A stretch of DNA of 30,839 nt from a virus. The translations under genes and the position numbers were made by a program. The stretch spans positions 1 to 30,839 of IMG/VR virus record IMGVR_UViG_3300045918_000031; one strand, written 5' to 3'. Numbering within the stretch: the first letter of the stretch is position 1; each line of letters begins with the position of its first letter. Shown piece by piece: positions 21,077 through 28,946 of the stretch. The notes beneath the pieces are model-generated. The model saw nothing but the letters and a program-made list of their open reading frames with translations, searched no databases and was not told the origin of the DNA.

Positions 21077-21940
21077 ATGAAGATAAGAGTTTTTTCGGAT
21101 CTCCACCTAGACTCCAACAACAAATTACATGAGACTAGGTTATATGATGCAAATGAATGCAGACATCCATACTGCTGGATGCCAAAAGAATTACCAGATG
21201 ATAAAGATACTATTCTGATACTTGCTGGTGATATATGGATAGGTACAAAATTTATCGAGTATGCTGGATTCTCATGGATATCTGTGATATCATCAAGATT
21301 TAAACAAGTATTAATAGTCCTCGGAAACCATGATTACTGGCCTTGTAATGGAGCATTGTCCATAAAAGACGGAGCAGATAAATGTAATTCCATGCTTCAA
21401 GATGTGGGAATATTTAATGCTCATGTTCTAGATATGAGTACAGTTAAGATAGATAATTATCTTTTTATCGGTGCTACCTTATGGACTGATATGTATAAGA
21501 TGAATCCTCTAGCTATGCACAATATGTCAAACTATATGAGGTATGATGGTAAAATTGCATATTATACTGGACAAAATGGTGCATGGGAAAGATTTACAAG
21601 TCAACGTTGGGTACAGTTACATTATAAGCATCGTGAGTATATCAGATTAGTTGCTAGTCAAAATCCAAGTATGAAAATAATTGTAATTACACATCATTTA
21701 CCTTTACATCAATTAGGTGATCCAAATTTTGCAAATGACTCTGGAACAGCGTATTATGTAAGTGATCTTTCAGATTTAATATTGGATAATCCTAACATCA
21801 AATTATGGGCTTGTGGACATTCTCACGTTCATAATGATAAAATATTTGGTGAAACTCGTATGTATATGAATCCAGTAGGATATTCTAGTGAACAGTTTGA
21901 AAAAAGAGAGTTAATTAAACATGAAACATTGGAGGTATAA
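21077..21940 (+). CDS. calcineurin-like metallophosphoesterase
   Basis: 287 aa with all five metallophosphoesterase blocks: SDLHLD (Asp8, His10), AGDIW (Asp52), GNHDY (Asn84, His85), ITHHLP (about 204-209) and CGHSHVH (about 244-250). These bind two metals and hydrolyse phosphoester bonds. Substrate unknown; it is a single-domain enzyme, not an SbcD-type exonuclease. It is coupled to the next gene by TAATG. Confidence 0.88.
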   Translation: MKIRVFSDLHLDSNNKLHETRLYDANECRHPYCWMPKELPDDKDTILILAGDIWIGTKFIEYAGFSWISVISSRFKQVLIVLGNHDYWPCNGALSIKDGADKCNSMLQDVGIFNAHVLDMSTVKIDNYLFIGATLWTDMYKMNPLAMHNMSNYMRYDGKIAYYTGQNGAWERFTSQRWVQLHYKHREYIRLVASQNPSMKIIVITHHLPLHQLGDPNFANDSGTAYYVSDLSDLILDNPNIKLWACGHSHVHNDKIFGETRMYMNPVGYSSEQFEKRELIKHETLEV

Positions 21941-22353
21941 TGGCAGCGATTGATAAGATTTATGGCACATTCAACGAGTATTTTATTTTTAAGAATTGGA
22001 TGCATATTAATGCACCAGAAAATTTGAGATACTTTTATGATATTCCAACCAATACAAAAGACTTAGTTGCTATATCTAATTTTCCTACACGAGTAGATGA
22101 ATGGCTATGGGATAATTGTCCATTGAAATTTGTTCAGACTGTATTACGAGAACAATACGATGTTAAACCTAGTTGGATCAAAATTGAATTGGATATCACT
22201 CGTAATGAAATTCAACATCTGTATGATTATGTTGATGAGTTACAGAATATGTGTGAACATCGAGATTCTGAGCGTTTATCTGAAATGATAGATAGTCGAG
22301 TTGATGCCTGTATTTGTAACGTATGTGGTAAACATTGGAAAGAGGTTAATTAA
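21940..22353 (+). CDS. conserved phage protein, 137 aa
   Basis: Contains IYGTFNEYFIFKNWMHINAP, ISNFPTRVDEWLWDNCPLKF and VQTVLREQYD, blocks I know from a common phage hypothetical protein (ISNFPxxVDxWLWxxCPxxFVQxRLxxQY). The C-terminus has CICNVCGKHW, a likely zinc site. SD GGAGG. Function unknown. Confidence 0.75.
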   Translation: MAAIDKIYGTFNEYFIFKNWMHINAPENLRYFYDIPTNTKDLVAISNFPTRVDEWLWDNCPLKFVQTVLREQYDVKPSWIKIELDITRNEIQHLYDYVDELQNMCEHRDSERLSEMIDSRVDACICNVCGKHWKEVN

Positions 22354-22355
22354 TT

Positions 22356-22499
22356 ATGGGAAAGCTTTTGTTTTATGTTGGATGGGTTATGGGATTTGTT
22401 TTTGCTAAAGGATTTTGGTCAACGTTCTTTTGTATAATTCCTCTGTGGGCGTATTACATTGTCATAGAACATTTTGTTATTAAATATAATTTGCTGTGA
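22356..22499 (+). CDS. small membrane protein, 47 aa
   Basis: ATG lies 2 nt after the preceding stop. Two hydrophobic segments (LLFYVGWVMGFVFAKGF and TFFCIIPLWAYYIVIEHF) cover almost the whole protein. The layout resembles a small phage membrane protein ending WYxxIEH. The SD (GAGG) is rather distant, so coupling is likely. Confidence 0.65.
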   Translation: MGKLLFYVGWVMGFVFAKGFWSTFFCIIPLWAYYIVIEHFVIKYNLL

Positions 22500-22507
22500 G
22501 GTGTTAA

Positions 22508-23056
22508 ATGAGTGATTTAGCTATACTAGGTAGAAATCATGTGATGATAGACTTAGAAACAATGTCAACTAGGGCTAATGCTGCAATCGTATCTCTTGGA
22601 GCATGTAAGTTCACATTTGAAACTGGTATTACGGATGAGTTTTTAGTAAATATTGATTTAAAATCTTGTCATGATGTCGGATTACATATCAGTAAAGACA
22701 CAGTTGAATGGTGGAAGAAACAACCAAAAGAAGCAATGAATGCATGGAAAATTGATCCACAACCAATACAATTGGCATTGACAGAATTAAATAATTTTAT
22801 TGGTAATGATTCTAAGCAATTTTGTTGGTGTCAGGGTGCGAGTTTTGACTTTCCTATATTGCATTCTGCATACACAGCATGTAATATTCAATGGGGAACA
22901 AAATATTGGAATGAAATGTGTTCAAGAACAGTATTTAACCTACTAGGTATAAGAAACGATAAAATACGAAAGAATCAAACAGGAAATCATACTGCATTAG
23001 CAGATGCTTTGTCACAAACACAAACATTGATTGATGCATTCATGAAGGAAATTTAA
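22508..23056 (+). CDS. dexA: DEDDh 3'-5' exonuclease, DexA-like
   Basis: 182 aa. Exo I MIDLETM (Asp15, Glu17), DTVEWWKKQPKEA (compare T4 DexA STIEWWKNQSPEA), Exo II GASFDFPIL and Exo III HTALADAL match the DEDDh superfamily, with residues shared specifically with T4 DexA. It is shorter than T4 DexA (227 aa). Likely removes nucleotides from 3' ends; some close families act on RNA, so the substrate is open. GAGG precedes ATG by 7 nt. Confidence 0.8.
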   Translation: MSDLAILGRNHVMIDLETMSTRANAAIVSLGACKFTFETGITDEFLVNIDLKSCHDVGLHISKDTVEWWKKQPKEAMNAWKIDPQPIQLALTELNNFIGNDSKQFCWCQGASFDFPILHSAYTACNIQWGTKYWNEMCSRTVFNLLGIRNDKIRKNQTGNHTALADALSQTQTLIDAFMKEI

Positions 23057-23848
23057 ATGTCAGTGTTTGATAACATAGGAAGTAAAAAGATAATTGAATT
23101 TAGTGAAAAACTAAAAACACTTAATCATGTTGTTCCAGTTGAATGTATACATCAACATCTAAGATATGCTAAAGGTAACATAGAGTGTACTCCTTTACAA
23201 TATCTAACCGATCGCTGGTATAACTCATTATCAACAAATGTTCCAGCTTATGATGTATATGCCGATCAATTATATCTTGCCGAAGTATTTGTATGTTGGC
23301 AATTATATTCAAGAGATTATATTTTAAGACTTAAAAAATCAAATATATTCACATTAGCTTCCATACAAGTTGTGGTCGATCTAGGATGTGGAATAGGATA
23401 TTCTACAGCAGCATTAAAAGAAATATTTCCAGATGCTACTGTGATAGGAACAAATTTATGTGACACCATACAATATAAATTTGCGAAGTCTATATCAAAA
23501 GAATATGATTTTAAGTTAACGTCAAACTTGAGCACAATATCAAATGTTGATATAATCTTTGCATCTGAATACTTTGAACATTTTGAATGTCCAATAGATC
23601 ATTTGAAAGATGTTTTAAAATTGAATCCAAAATATTTAATCATTGCAAATGCGTTCGGACCAAAAGCGATTGGTCACTTCGATTTTTATAAAATAAATGG
23701 TATCTCAGTAGATGCTAAAACTACTGGAAAGATGTTCAATCGGTATCTTAAAGATGTAGGATACTCTAAGATGAAAACCGGATTTTGGAATAATAGACCA
23801 GCAATATACGAAAGAGTAGAGAATAAATTAGGAGAGTTTGAATGTTAA
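23057..23848 (+). CDS. class I SAM-dependent methyltransferase
   Basis: 263 aa. VVVDLGCGIGYS (105-116) is the SAM-binding motif I, followed by ATVIGTNL and NVDIIFASEYFEHFECP (acceptor-proximal region). No target-recognition domain or DNA-MTase catalytic motif (DPPY, PC) is seen. The N-terminal 100 residues are helical. It directly abuts a glycosyltransferase cassette, so DNA-base modification is possible, but protein, sugar or small-molecule targets cannot be excluded. Confidence 0.8.
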   Translation: MSVFDNIGSKKIIEFSEKLKTLNHVVPVECIHQHLRYAKGNIECTPLQYLTDRWYNSLSTNVPAYDVYADQLYLAEVFVCWQLYSRDYILRLKKSNIFTLASIQVVVDLGCGIGYSTAALKEIFPDATVIGTNLCDTIQYKFAKSISKEYDFKLTSNLSTISNVDIIFASEYFEHFECPIDHLKDVLKLNPKYLIIANAFGPKAIGHFDFYKINGISVDAKTTGKMFNRYLKDVGYSKMKTGFWNNRPAIYERVENKLGEFEC

Positions 23849-24126
23849 AAGGATATCACAAAGAAAAATCAGCAACACTAGATGATTTTTTTGAAAATGG
23901 AATAACAATAGTAGATGCAAATGAATGTTCTACTCAATGGATTGGTATGCCAGAATTTGTTAACGAAGAAGTTAATCCTTATGCTAGAATTGTAGTGAGA
24001 TTTGATAATGCTGATTCTCTTGCTGAATTTGCTAAATTGATTAATCAACATCTAACACACAAAACACTTAGCATATGGTATCCAATGATTCCTAGAGGAT
24101 TGAATTCTGATTTGAGGTATGAATGA
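23842..24126 (+). CDS. conserved 94-aa phage protein (WIGMPEF family)
   Basis: Contains WIGMPEFVNEEVNP, IVVRFDNADSLAEFAKLI, NQHLTHKTLSIWYP. The signature WxGMPEF...FAxLxxQxxTxxTxSxWYP is familiar from phage genomes, where such proteins often accompany DNA-modification genes. AGGAG precedes ATG. It overlaps the methyltransferase by 7 bp and the glycosyltransferase by 4 bp, implying coordinated production. Confidence 0.75.
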   Translation: MLKGYHKEKSATLDDFFENGITIVDANECSTQWIGMPEFVNEEVNPYARIVVRFDNADSLAEFAKLINQHLTHKTLSIWYPMIPRGLNSDLRYE

Positions 24127-25019
24127 TGAACCCAAAGTATCCAATCTATATTATCAGTAAAGGTAGGTGGACATCAGATTGTAGGTTGACAGCAAAATCT
24201 CTTGAAGATATAAAAGTTCCATACTTCATAACAGTAGAAGAACAAGAGTATGAAAACTATCTTAATGCAACAAATCCAGAATTTGGAACAGTTCTAATCT
24301 TAGATAAAAAATTTCAAGATGAGTATGATACATGCGATGACTTAGGATCAACTAAATCAAAGGGACCAGGAGCAGCTAGAAACTTTTGTTGGGATCATGC
24401 AATAAAAAATGGACATAAACGACACTGGGTTATGGACGATAACATGGTAGGATTTTTCAGATTAAATCACAATATTAGAGTTAAAGTGTCTACTGGTAAA
24501 ATGTTTAGAGCAGCAGAAGATTTTGTTGATCGGTTTACTAATGTTCCTATATCTGGATTAAATTATAGATTTCTTGCTACTCCAACAGAGTATAGACCTC
24601 CATTTGTGAAAAATACTAGAATATATTCTTGTCTTTTAATCGAAAATGATATACCATATCGGTGGAGAGGTAGATACAACGAAGATACTGATCTTTCTCT
24701 TAGAGTATTAAAAGATGGATTATGCACCATCCAATTTAACGCATTTTTATGTGGTAAGGTTGGTACACAACAAGTTAAAGGAGGTAACACTGAAGCATTT
24801 TATGCACATGAAGGAACAATGGCAAAGTCTCAAATGCAAGTTTATTTACATCCAGATGTTTCAAAATTATTATTCCGCTTTAATAGGTGGCATCACTATG
24901 TAGATTACAGTTCTTTCAAAAATAATATGTTAATTAGACGACCAGATTTAATATTGTCAACTGAAATAAACAACTACGATATGAAACTCATCACAAAGGA
25001 AAAAAATGCCACATTATAA
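24123..25019 (+). CDS. TET-associated-type glycosyltransferase (TAGT family)
   Basis: 298 aa. YPIYIISKGRWTSDCRLTAK at the N-terminus, GPGAARNFCWDHAI, HWVMDDNMVGFFRLN (a DxD-like acidic site), NTRIYSCLLI, YRWRGRYNEDTDLSLRVLKD and FNRWHHYVDY are the blocks of the TAGT family. These enzymes glycosylate hydroxymethylated pyrimidines in phages with TET/JBP oxygenases. No oxygenase is seen in this window. Here it sits in an operon with a methyltransferase, the WIGMPEF protein and a deaminase. SD GAGG. Confidence 0.8.
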   Translation: MMNPKYPIYIISKGRWTSDCRLTAKSLEDIKVPYFITVEEQEYENYLNATNPEFGTVLILDKKFQDEYDTCDDLGSTKSKGPGAARNFCWDHAIKNGHKRHWVMDDNMVGFFRLNHNIRVKVSTGKMFRAAEDFVDRFTNVPISGLNYRFLATPTEYRPPFVKNTRIYSCLLIENDIPYRWRGRYNEDTDLSLRVLKDGLCTIQFNAFLCGKVGTQQVKGGNTEAFYAHEGTMAKSQMQVYLHPDVSKLLFRFNRWHHYVDYSSFKNNMLIRRPDLILSTEINNYDMKLITKEKNATL

Positions 25020-25215
25020 AACACGAGAAGTTCATCCAAAAAAACATATCAATCGTATAGATGTTCTTTTAGACCAACGGACATCATATCATACAGACCT
25101 AGAAGGATTTAATAGAGCGACCAATGAAAAGAAACGTGGAGCATTTACAGCAGAACTAGAATCTGTCAGTTCATCCGATGAAGAACAAATTATATCAACA
25201 GCATATTCTGAGTAA
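25006..25215 (+). CDS. small hypothetical protein, 69 aa
   Basis: AAGGA precedes ATG; it overlaps the glycosyltransferase by 14 bp. The charged product starts MPHYKTREVHPKKHINRIDV and has a Ser/Glu-rich C-terminus (ESVSSSDEEQ). Coupled to the next gene by TAATG. Family not recognised. Confidence 0.65.
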   Translation: MPHYKTREVHPKKHINRIDVLLDQRTSYHTDLEGFNRATNEKKRGAFTAELESVSSSDEEQIISTAYSE

Positions 25216-25523
25216 TGTCAGCTAAACAAAAAATAACTGCTACAATATACGATAGAAAAGGTAATACTCTTTCTATCGGTAAAAACTCGTATGTCAAAAC
25301 TCATCCCATGCAGAAATTCTTTGCTGATAAATGTGGAGAAGAACATAAACAGTTCCTTCACGCTGAAATATCAGCAATAGTTAATCTGCGTGGAGGTGTG
25401 CCTCATAAGATCAAAATTGAACGATTTAACAAACATGGAGATCCTATGTTAGCTAAACCGTGTCAAATATGTGAACTTGCCATTAAAAAATCTGGTATCA
25501 AATATATCGAATATACATGTTGA
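25215..25523 (+). CDS. cytidine-deaminase-fold protein, small phage family
   Basis: 102 aa. ITATIYDRKGNTLSIGKNSY opens the fold, FLHAEISAIV gives His49 and catalytic Glu51, and KPCQICELAI gives the zinc Cys83 and Cys86. It is a compact phage deaminase, distinct from the dCMP deaminase at 6359. The substrate may be a free (modified) nucleotide or a base in nucleic acid. Its TGA is inside the next -35 box. Confidence 0.82.
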   Translation: MSAKQKITATIYDRKGNTLSIGKNSYVKTHPMQKFFADKCGEEHKQFLHAEISAIVNLRGGVPHKIKIERFNKHGDPMLAKPCQICELAIKKSGIKYIEYTC

Positions 25524-25547
25524 CTTTTAGTTTGGTATCAGTATAAT
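25520..25547 (+). promoter_or_regulatory. sigma70-like promoter
   Basis: TTGACT (25520-25525), 16-bp spacer, TATAAT (25542-25547), then AGCAAACATTGA. It overlaps the upstream TGA stop. It drives the SprT-like gene. Confidence 0.87.
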
Positions 25548-25583
25548 AGCAAACATTGAATTTACATTTATATCGAGGTCAAC

Positions 25584-26102
25584 ATGAACTACTTAGAATT
25601 AGTATTAGCTACGACTGAAGAAGTTCAAAACAAATTAGCTAAATTTGGATATCCTAAGTTTCAAATTAATAATATTCAAGTGATGAAACTTGCTGCTGGA
25701 GTATCTGGTACGGCTTATCAGAATGCAATGTCTTTTAAGATTTCTGTTGATTATATCAAAGAACATCAAGATCAAATCTTAGCTCGTACAGTTCCTCATG
25801 AAATATGTCACTTATATCAAGCTAAGTATTATCCTCGTGCTAAACAGTTTCATGGTAAAGAATTTAGACATTTGATGACATTACTTGGAAGTGATTGTTC
25901 AACAAGACATAATATGTACTTGTCAACTAATGTTGATCATAAGACCCGTGTACGTGCCCGTCATGTTTATGTTACAAATATCACAAATGAACAATGTTTT
26001 CTTACAAAACAACAACATAATAAAATGATATTACGTCCAACTGCATTTATGCATAAAAATGGAGAATCTTTAAAATATACCGGTAAAGTAGTTGTAATTT
26101 AA
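25584..26102 (+). CDS. SprT-like zinc metallopeptidase
   Basis: 172 aa. PHEICHLYQA holds HExxH (His72, Glu73, His76), followed by KQFHGKEFRHLM with the third ligand, the SprT/Spartan pattern. The C-terminal zinc ribbon of bacterial SprT is not intact: only single Cys residues remain (SDCSTRHN, EQCFLTKQQHNKM). Family members degrade DNA-protein crosslinks, a plausible role in phage replication but not shown. SD GAGG. Confidence 0.82.
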   Translation: MNYLELVLATTEEVQNKLAKFGYPKFQINNIQVMKLAAGVSGTAYQNAMSFKISVDYIKEHQDQILARTVPHEICHLYQAKYYPRAKQFHGKEFRHLMTLLGSDCSTRHNMYLSTNVDHKTRVRARHVYVTNITNEQCFLTKQQHNKMILRPTAFMHKNGESLKYTGKVVVI

Positions 26103-26119
26103 TTCAATTCATGTATAAT
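26092..26119 (+). promoter_or_regulatory. sigma70-like promoter
   Basis: TTGTAA (26092-26097), 16-bp spacer, TATAAT (26114-26119), then GCACAGATCGA and a leader ending CATCTAGGAG, very like that at 129-160. The -35 lies in the last codons of the SprT-like gene. Confidence 0.75.
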
Positions 26120-26151
26120 GCACAGATCGAAACAACATCTAGGAGAATAAA

Positions 26152-26337
26152 ATGACGTTATCTTATACAGCAAATCAAGTTTACTTGGACACAGTTGATG
26201 AATTATCTGGTTTTGATATCATGAAGTTGTATAATGTTGCAGAATCAGAATTCTTGATTGATGGATTGTCTAAGATGTCAACTGATGAAATTATTCATCG
26301 TTGTGCTTTGATTGAATCTAATAACTTCAGCCGCTAA
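26152..26337 (+). CDS. small hypothetical protein, 61 aa
   Basis: AGGAGAATAAA precedes ATG, identical to the leader end of the gene at 161. Product MTLSYTANQVYLDTVDELSG..., helical and acidic. No family recognised. Confidence 0.65.
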   Translation: MTLSYTANQVYLDTVDELSGFDIMKLYNVAESEFLIDGLSKMSTDEIIHRCALIESNNFSR

Positions 26338-26339
26338 GC

Positions 26340-26414
26340 ATGGAAGATTTTAATAAATCAATTGAAGATTTCGCCAACGGATTGAGCGAATTATCGAATA
26401 TTACCGGTTATTGA
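26340..26414 (+). CDS. short 24-aa frame, possibly the 5' part of a frameshifted gene
   Basis: Begins MEDFNKSIEDFANGLSELSN two bases after the previous stop and ends TGA. No SD. The +1 frame continues openly into the next entry, so a frameshift may separate the two. Confidence 0.3.
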   Translation: MEDFNKSIEDFANGLSELSNITGY

Positions 26415-26421
26415 AAAACAA

Positions 26422-26682
26422 TTGCCTCATGTAGATACCAATATAAATGACTTGCTTCATGTGATAGAATTTGTTAAAATGCCAGCTAACAAAATGTCTA
26501 AGCTGATTAATCTATTAAAGTCTAAGTATTCGGTTAGGCGAGAATTAAAAGAGAAGAAAATTATACTATTTAATATCTTGTCTCATCATAAAGATCCAAT
26601 TGATGAATTAAAGAGGTCAGGTATAAGAATCATACGATATAAGCAAGAATCATATTTCTCATATAAAAAGTTAGGATATTAG
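26422..26682 (+). CDS. conserved helical phage protein (start uncertain)
   Basis: The frame is open from 26386; the nearest start-like codon is TTG at 26422 without SD. The body (DLLHVIEFVKMPANKMSKLI, NLLKSKYSVRRELKEKKIIL) matches a phage family with the pattern LHxxEFxxMxAxKxxKLxxxLRxxxxRRRxxK. Homologues normally carry about 20-30 more N-terminal residues, which the 26340 frame would provide if joined. Function unknown. Confidence 0.55.
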   Translation: MPHVDTNINDLLHVIEFVKMPANKMSKLINLLKSKYSVRRELKEKKIILFNILSHHKDPIDELKRSGIRIIRYKQESYFSYKKLGY

Positions 26683-26684
26683 TC

Positions 26685-27542
26685 ATGGAAATATCAACAA
26701 AGGAATTTACTAATGGGTTTGTATCAGTTCTTAAACTATCTGATGGTAGACTCATTGAAACAACATCTACTTGTTTACCTATACAAACAGAGATTCGTAA
26801 TACTAAACGAACAGATAATAAGATTGATCCAAATACCTTTTCTGTTGATAGCTGGAAAGAAAAGTGGACAGTTGGAATATCTACTCAATCTGGGTGTCCA
26901 ATAAAATGTAAATTTTGTGCTGTTAATAATTTAACAGATAAGAATGGATGGCGAAATTTAACAACAGATGAAATGTTACAACAAGTTAAGTACGCAGTAA
27001 ACAAAGCACAAGAATTGAATGGTAATTTAGATCCAAATAAATCTGAAATATTTAGAGTGCTATTCACTCGCATGGGAGAACCTTCTTTAAATATTAATAA
27101 TGTGATTCTTGCTATTAAAGAGATTAAAGAAATATATCCTAATGCCAGAATTCAAATATCCACTATTGGAATTTCAAACTCTAACGAGTTAGTAGATAAA
27201 CTATTAAAACTTGAGTCTGCGTTTGGATATGATTGGTTAGAATTGCAATTTAGTATTCATAGTACAGATAATAACTATCGCAAATGGTTGCAACATTCTG
27301 CTGTATTATCAAATAAAGAAGTTAATAAAATTGCAAGTAAGTGGTATTATGCTACAGCTATTCGTCCTTGGAAAGCAACGTTAAATTTTGCATTATCTAA
27401 GGACACACCTTTCATTATTGGGGATCTTAAACGAGACTTCGATCCAGATGTGGTTTTTATAAAAATTTCTCCAATAAATGAAAACGTTGTTTCTGATGAG
27501 AATTCACTAGAAACATTATTTAAGTATGAAAATTCAATTTAA
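26685..27542 (+). CDS. radical SAM protein, RlmN-like
   Basis: 285 aa. CPIKCKFC (Cys71, Cys75, Cys78) is the CxxxCxxC cluster motif. TRMGEPSLN and QISTIGISN match the SAM-binding segments of the RlmN/Cfr group (GMGEPLLN, STSG). It lacks the N-terminal helical domain and the C-terminal methyl-carrying Cys segment of RlmN (about 380 aa), ending at FKYENSI. So it is probably not a standard 23S rRNA methyltransferase; substrate unknown. The next gene's SD overlaps its stop, so I see no sign of recent 3' truncation. Confidence 0.78.
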   Translation: MEISTKEFTNGFVSVLKLSDGRLIETTSTCLPIQTEIRNTKRTDNKIDPNTFSVDSWKEKWTVGISTQSGCPIKCKFCAVNNLTDKNGWRNLTTDEMLQQVKYAVNKAQELNGNLDPNKSEIFRVLFTRMGEPSLNINNVILAIKEIKEIYPNARIQISTIGISNSNELVDKLLKLESAFGYDWLELQFSIHSTDNNYRKWLQHSAVLSNKEVNKIASKWYYATAIRPWKATLNFALSKDTPFIIGDLKRDFDPDVVFIKISPINENVVSDENSLETLFKYENSI

Positions 27543-27553
27543 GGAGATATAAA

Positions 27554-27688
27554 ATGAAAGAAGTTAATGATCTTATTAGTGCCACTATAATTGCTGGGTT
27601 TGAATGTGCTATTGCAATCGCAACAGATGCAGAAGTACAAGCTGGTGCCGCTTGTGGTCAAATGTGTTTAGTAATTGAAGCGTTGTAG
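27554..27688 (+). CDS. small hydrophobic Ala-rich protein, 44 aa
   Basis: Strong SD AAGGAG 7 nt before ATG. Starts MKEVNDLISATIIAGFECAI and is rich in Ala, Ile and Cys (three Cys). Perhaps a helical hairpin. No family recognised. Confidence 0.6.
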   Translation: MKEVNDLISATIIAGFECAIAIATDAEVQAGAACGQMCLVIEAL

Positions 27689-27701
27689 CATTTAATATTC
27701 A

Positions 27702-27762
27702 AGTTAGATCATAGAATATATTTGTTGACATTAATTTTCACTTCTGTATCGACGATCTAACT
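27702..27762 (+). repeat. inverted repeat bracketing the RNA ligase promoter
   Basis: AGTTAGATC (27702-27710) and GATCTAACT (27754-27762) are perfect 9-bp inverted arms separated by 43 bp that contain the whole candidate promoter. A regulator binding both arms, or a hairpin in read-through RNA, is possible. Confidence 0.45.
27725..27752 (+). promoter_or_regulatory. weak sigma70-like promoter ahead of RNA ligase
   Basis: TTGACA (27725-27730), 16-bp spacer ending CACTTCTG as at 9081 and 29441, then TATCGA in the -10 position. The -10 is poor, so an activator may be needed. Confidence 0.5.
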
Positions 27763-27781
27763 CTAAACAAGGAATTAAATA

Positions 27782-28930
27782 ATGTTTGAAATTCAAAAAT
27801 TATTCCACCTACATTCTATTCCAGAATTCCTTATTCAGGTAGAAGCATTAGGAATTGACATTAAAGATTATCCAGAACATAATTTTTGGCATCTGGATTA
27901 TAATCAGATAAAAGCTATCAAGAATAATCCTATAGTAGAAGAATGTCGTGGACTTATCCTTTCTTATACTGGTGATATTGTTCGTAAATCATTTGATCGT
28001 TTTTATAATTTCGGTGAAGCTGGAACAGATAATTTTGATTTTGAAAATGCTTCAATTCACGAAAAAGTAGATGGAAGTCTATGTCTCGTATATTTCTGCC
28101 ATGCTACTAATCAGTGGGAGATAGGATCTCGTGGAACAGCATTTGCTGAGGGTCCTCATCCAGAGTTTGATACGTTTCGTAAATTCTTTCTTAATTGTAT
28201 GGGATTGACAGAAGAAAAATTTCAACTATCATGTTGTGCAATGGACAAGAATGTTACTCGTGTATATGAAGGGATTGGTCCATCTAATCGCATAGTTACA
28301 CCATATAAGAAAAACGAGTTGGTCGCACTTGCGTATGTTCGTCATAAGAAGTATGCTCAAAATGAATATGCGGCTCCTAAAGATGAAATAATTGCTCCTG
28401 GCGCAGCTTACGAAAAGAATAATGGCTGGAATGTTCGTCAATTAGAAGTATATAATTTTAAGACCAAAGATGAATGTTTGACTGCACTTGCAGAATTGAA
28501 GGATCTACGTGAGGGGTTCGTATGTATTAACAATAATACTGGACAACGAGTTAAGTTAAAGAATTTGACATACTTAGCTGCACATCGTTTACGTGGCAAT
28601 GGATTGAATACTAAGAGTATTTGTGAGTTGGTATTGATGAATGAAACTGAAGAATATTTAGCATCATTTCCAGAAGATGCTCATAGATTTGTTCCAGCAG
28701 AAGAAGCATTGGCTACAATTTTATGTTGGATTGGTATGGATTATGAGCAACACGAAGATATTGAATCTCAGAAGGAATTTGCTTTAGCAATTCAAAATTG
28801 TCCTAATAAGTTTGTATTATTTAAGATGAGGAAATCTAGGCTAGGAGTATTAGATGCTTGGTTATCATTTCCTTTGAATAAAAGAGTTGACACCGTAGTC
28901 GAATATCTCTATAATTCAATCCGTGCATAA
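27782..28930 (+). CDS. rnlA: T4-type RNA ligase 1
   Basis: 382 aa (T4 Rnl1 374). Motif I EKVDGS with Lys95 as the adenylation site, motif IV LREGFVCI (Glu244), motif V VKLKN (258-261). RNDxFP-like elements are replaced by KSFDRFYNFGE as in Rnl1 (T4 RKFPKFFNLGE-type region). It joins RNA 5'-phosphate and 3'-OH ends; in T4 it acts with Pnkp to repair anticodon-loop breaks made by host nucleases. The kinase is at 29501. AAGGA precedes ATG. Confidence 0.9.
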   Translation: MFEIQKLFHLHSIPEFLIQVEALGIDIKDYPEHNFWHLDYNQIKAIKNNPIVEECRGLILSYTGDIVRKSFDRFYNFGEAGTDNFDFENASIHEKVDGSLCLVYFCHATNQWEIGSRGTAFAEGPHPEFDTFRKFFLNCMGLTEEKFQLSCCAMDKNVTRVYEGIGPSNRIVTPYKKNELVALAYVRHKKYAQNEYAAPKDEIIAPGAAYEKNNGWNVRQLEVYNFKTKDECLTALAELKDLREGFVCINNNTGQRVKLKNLTYLAAHRLRGNGLNTKSICELVLMNETEEYLASFPEDAHRFVPAEEALATILCWIGMDYEQHEDIESQKEFALAIQNCPNKFVLFKMRKSRLGVLDAWLSFPLNKRVDTVVEYLYNSIRA

Positions 28931-28946
28931 ACGAAAGGAGAAGAAA

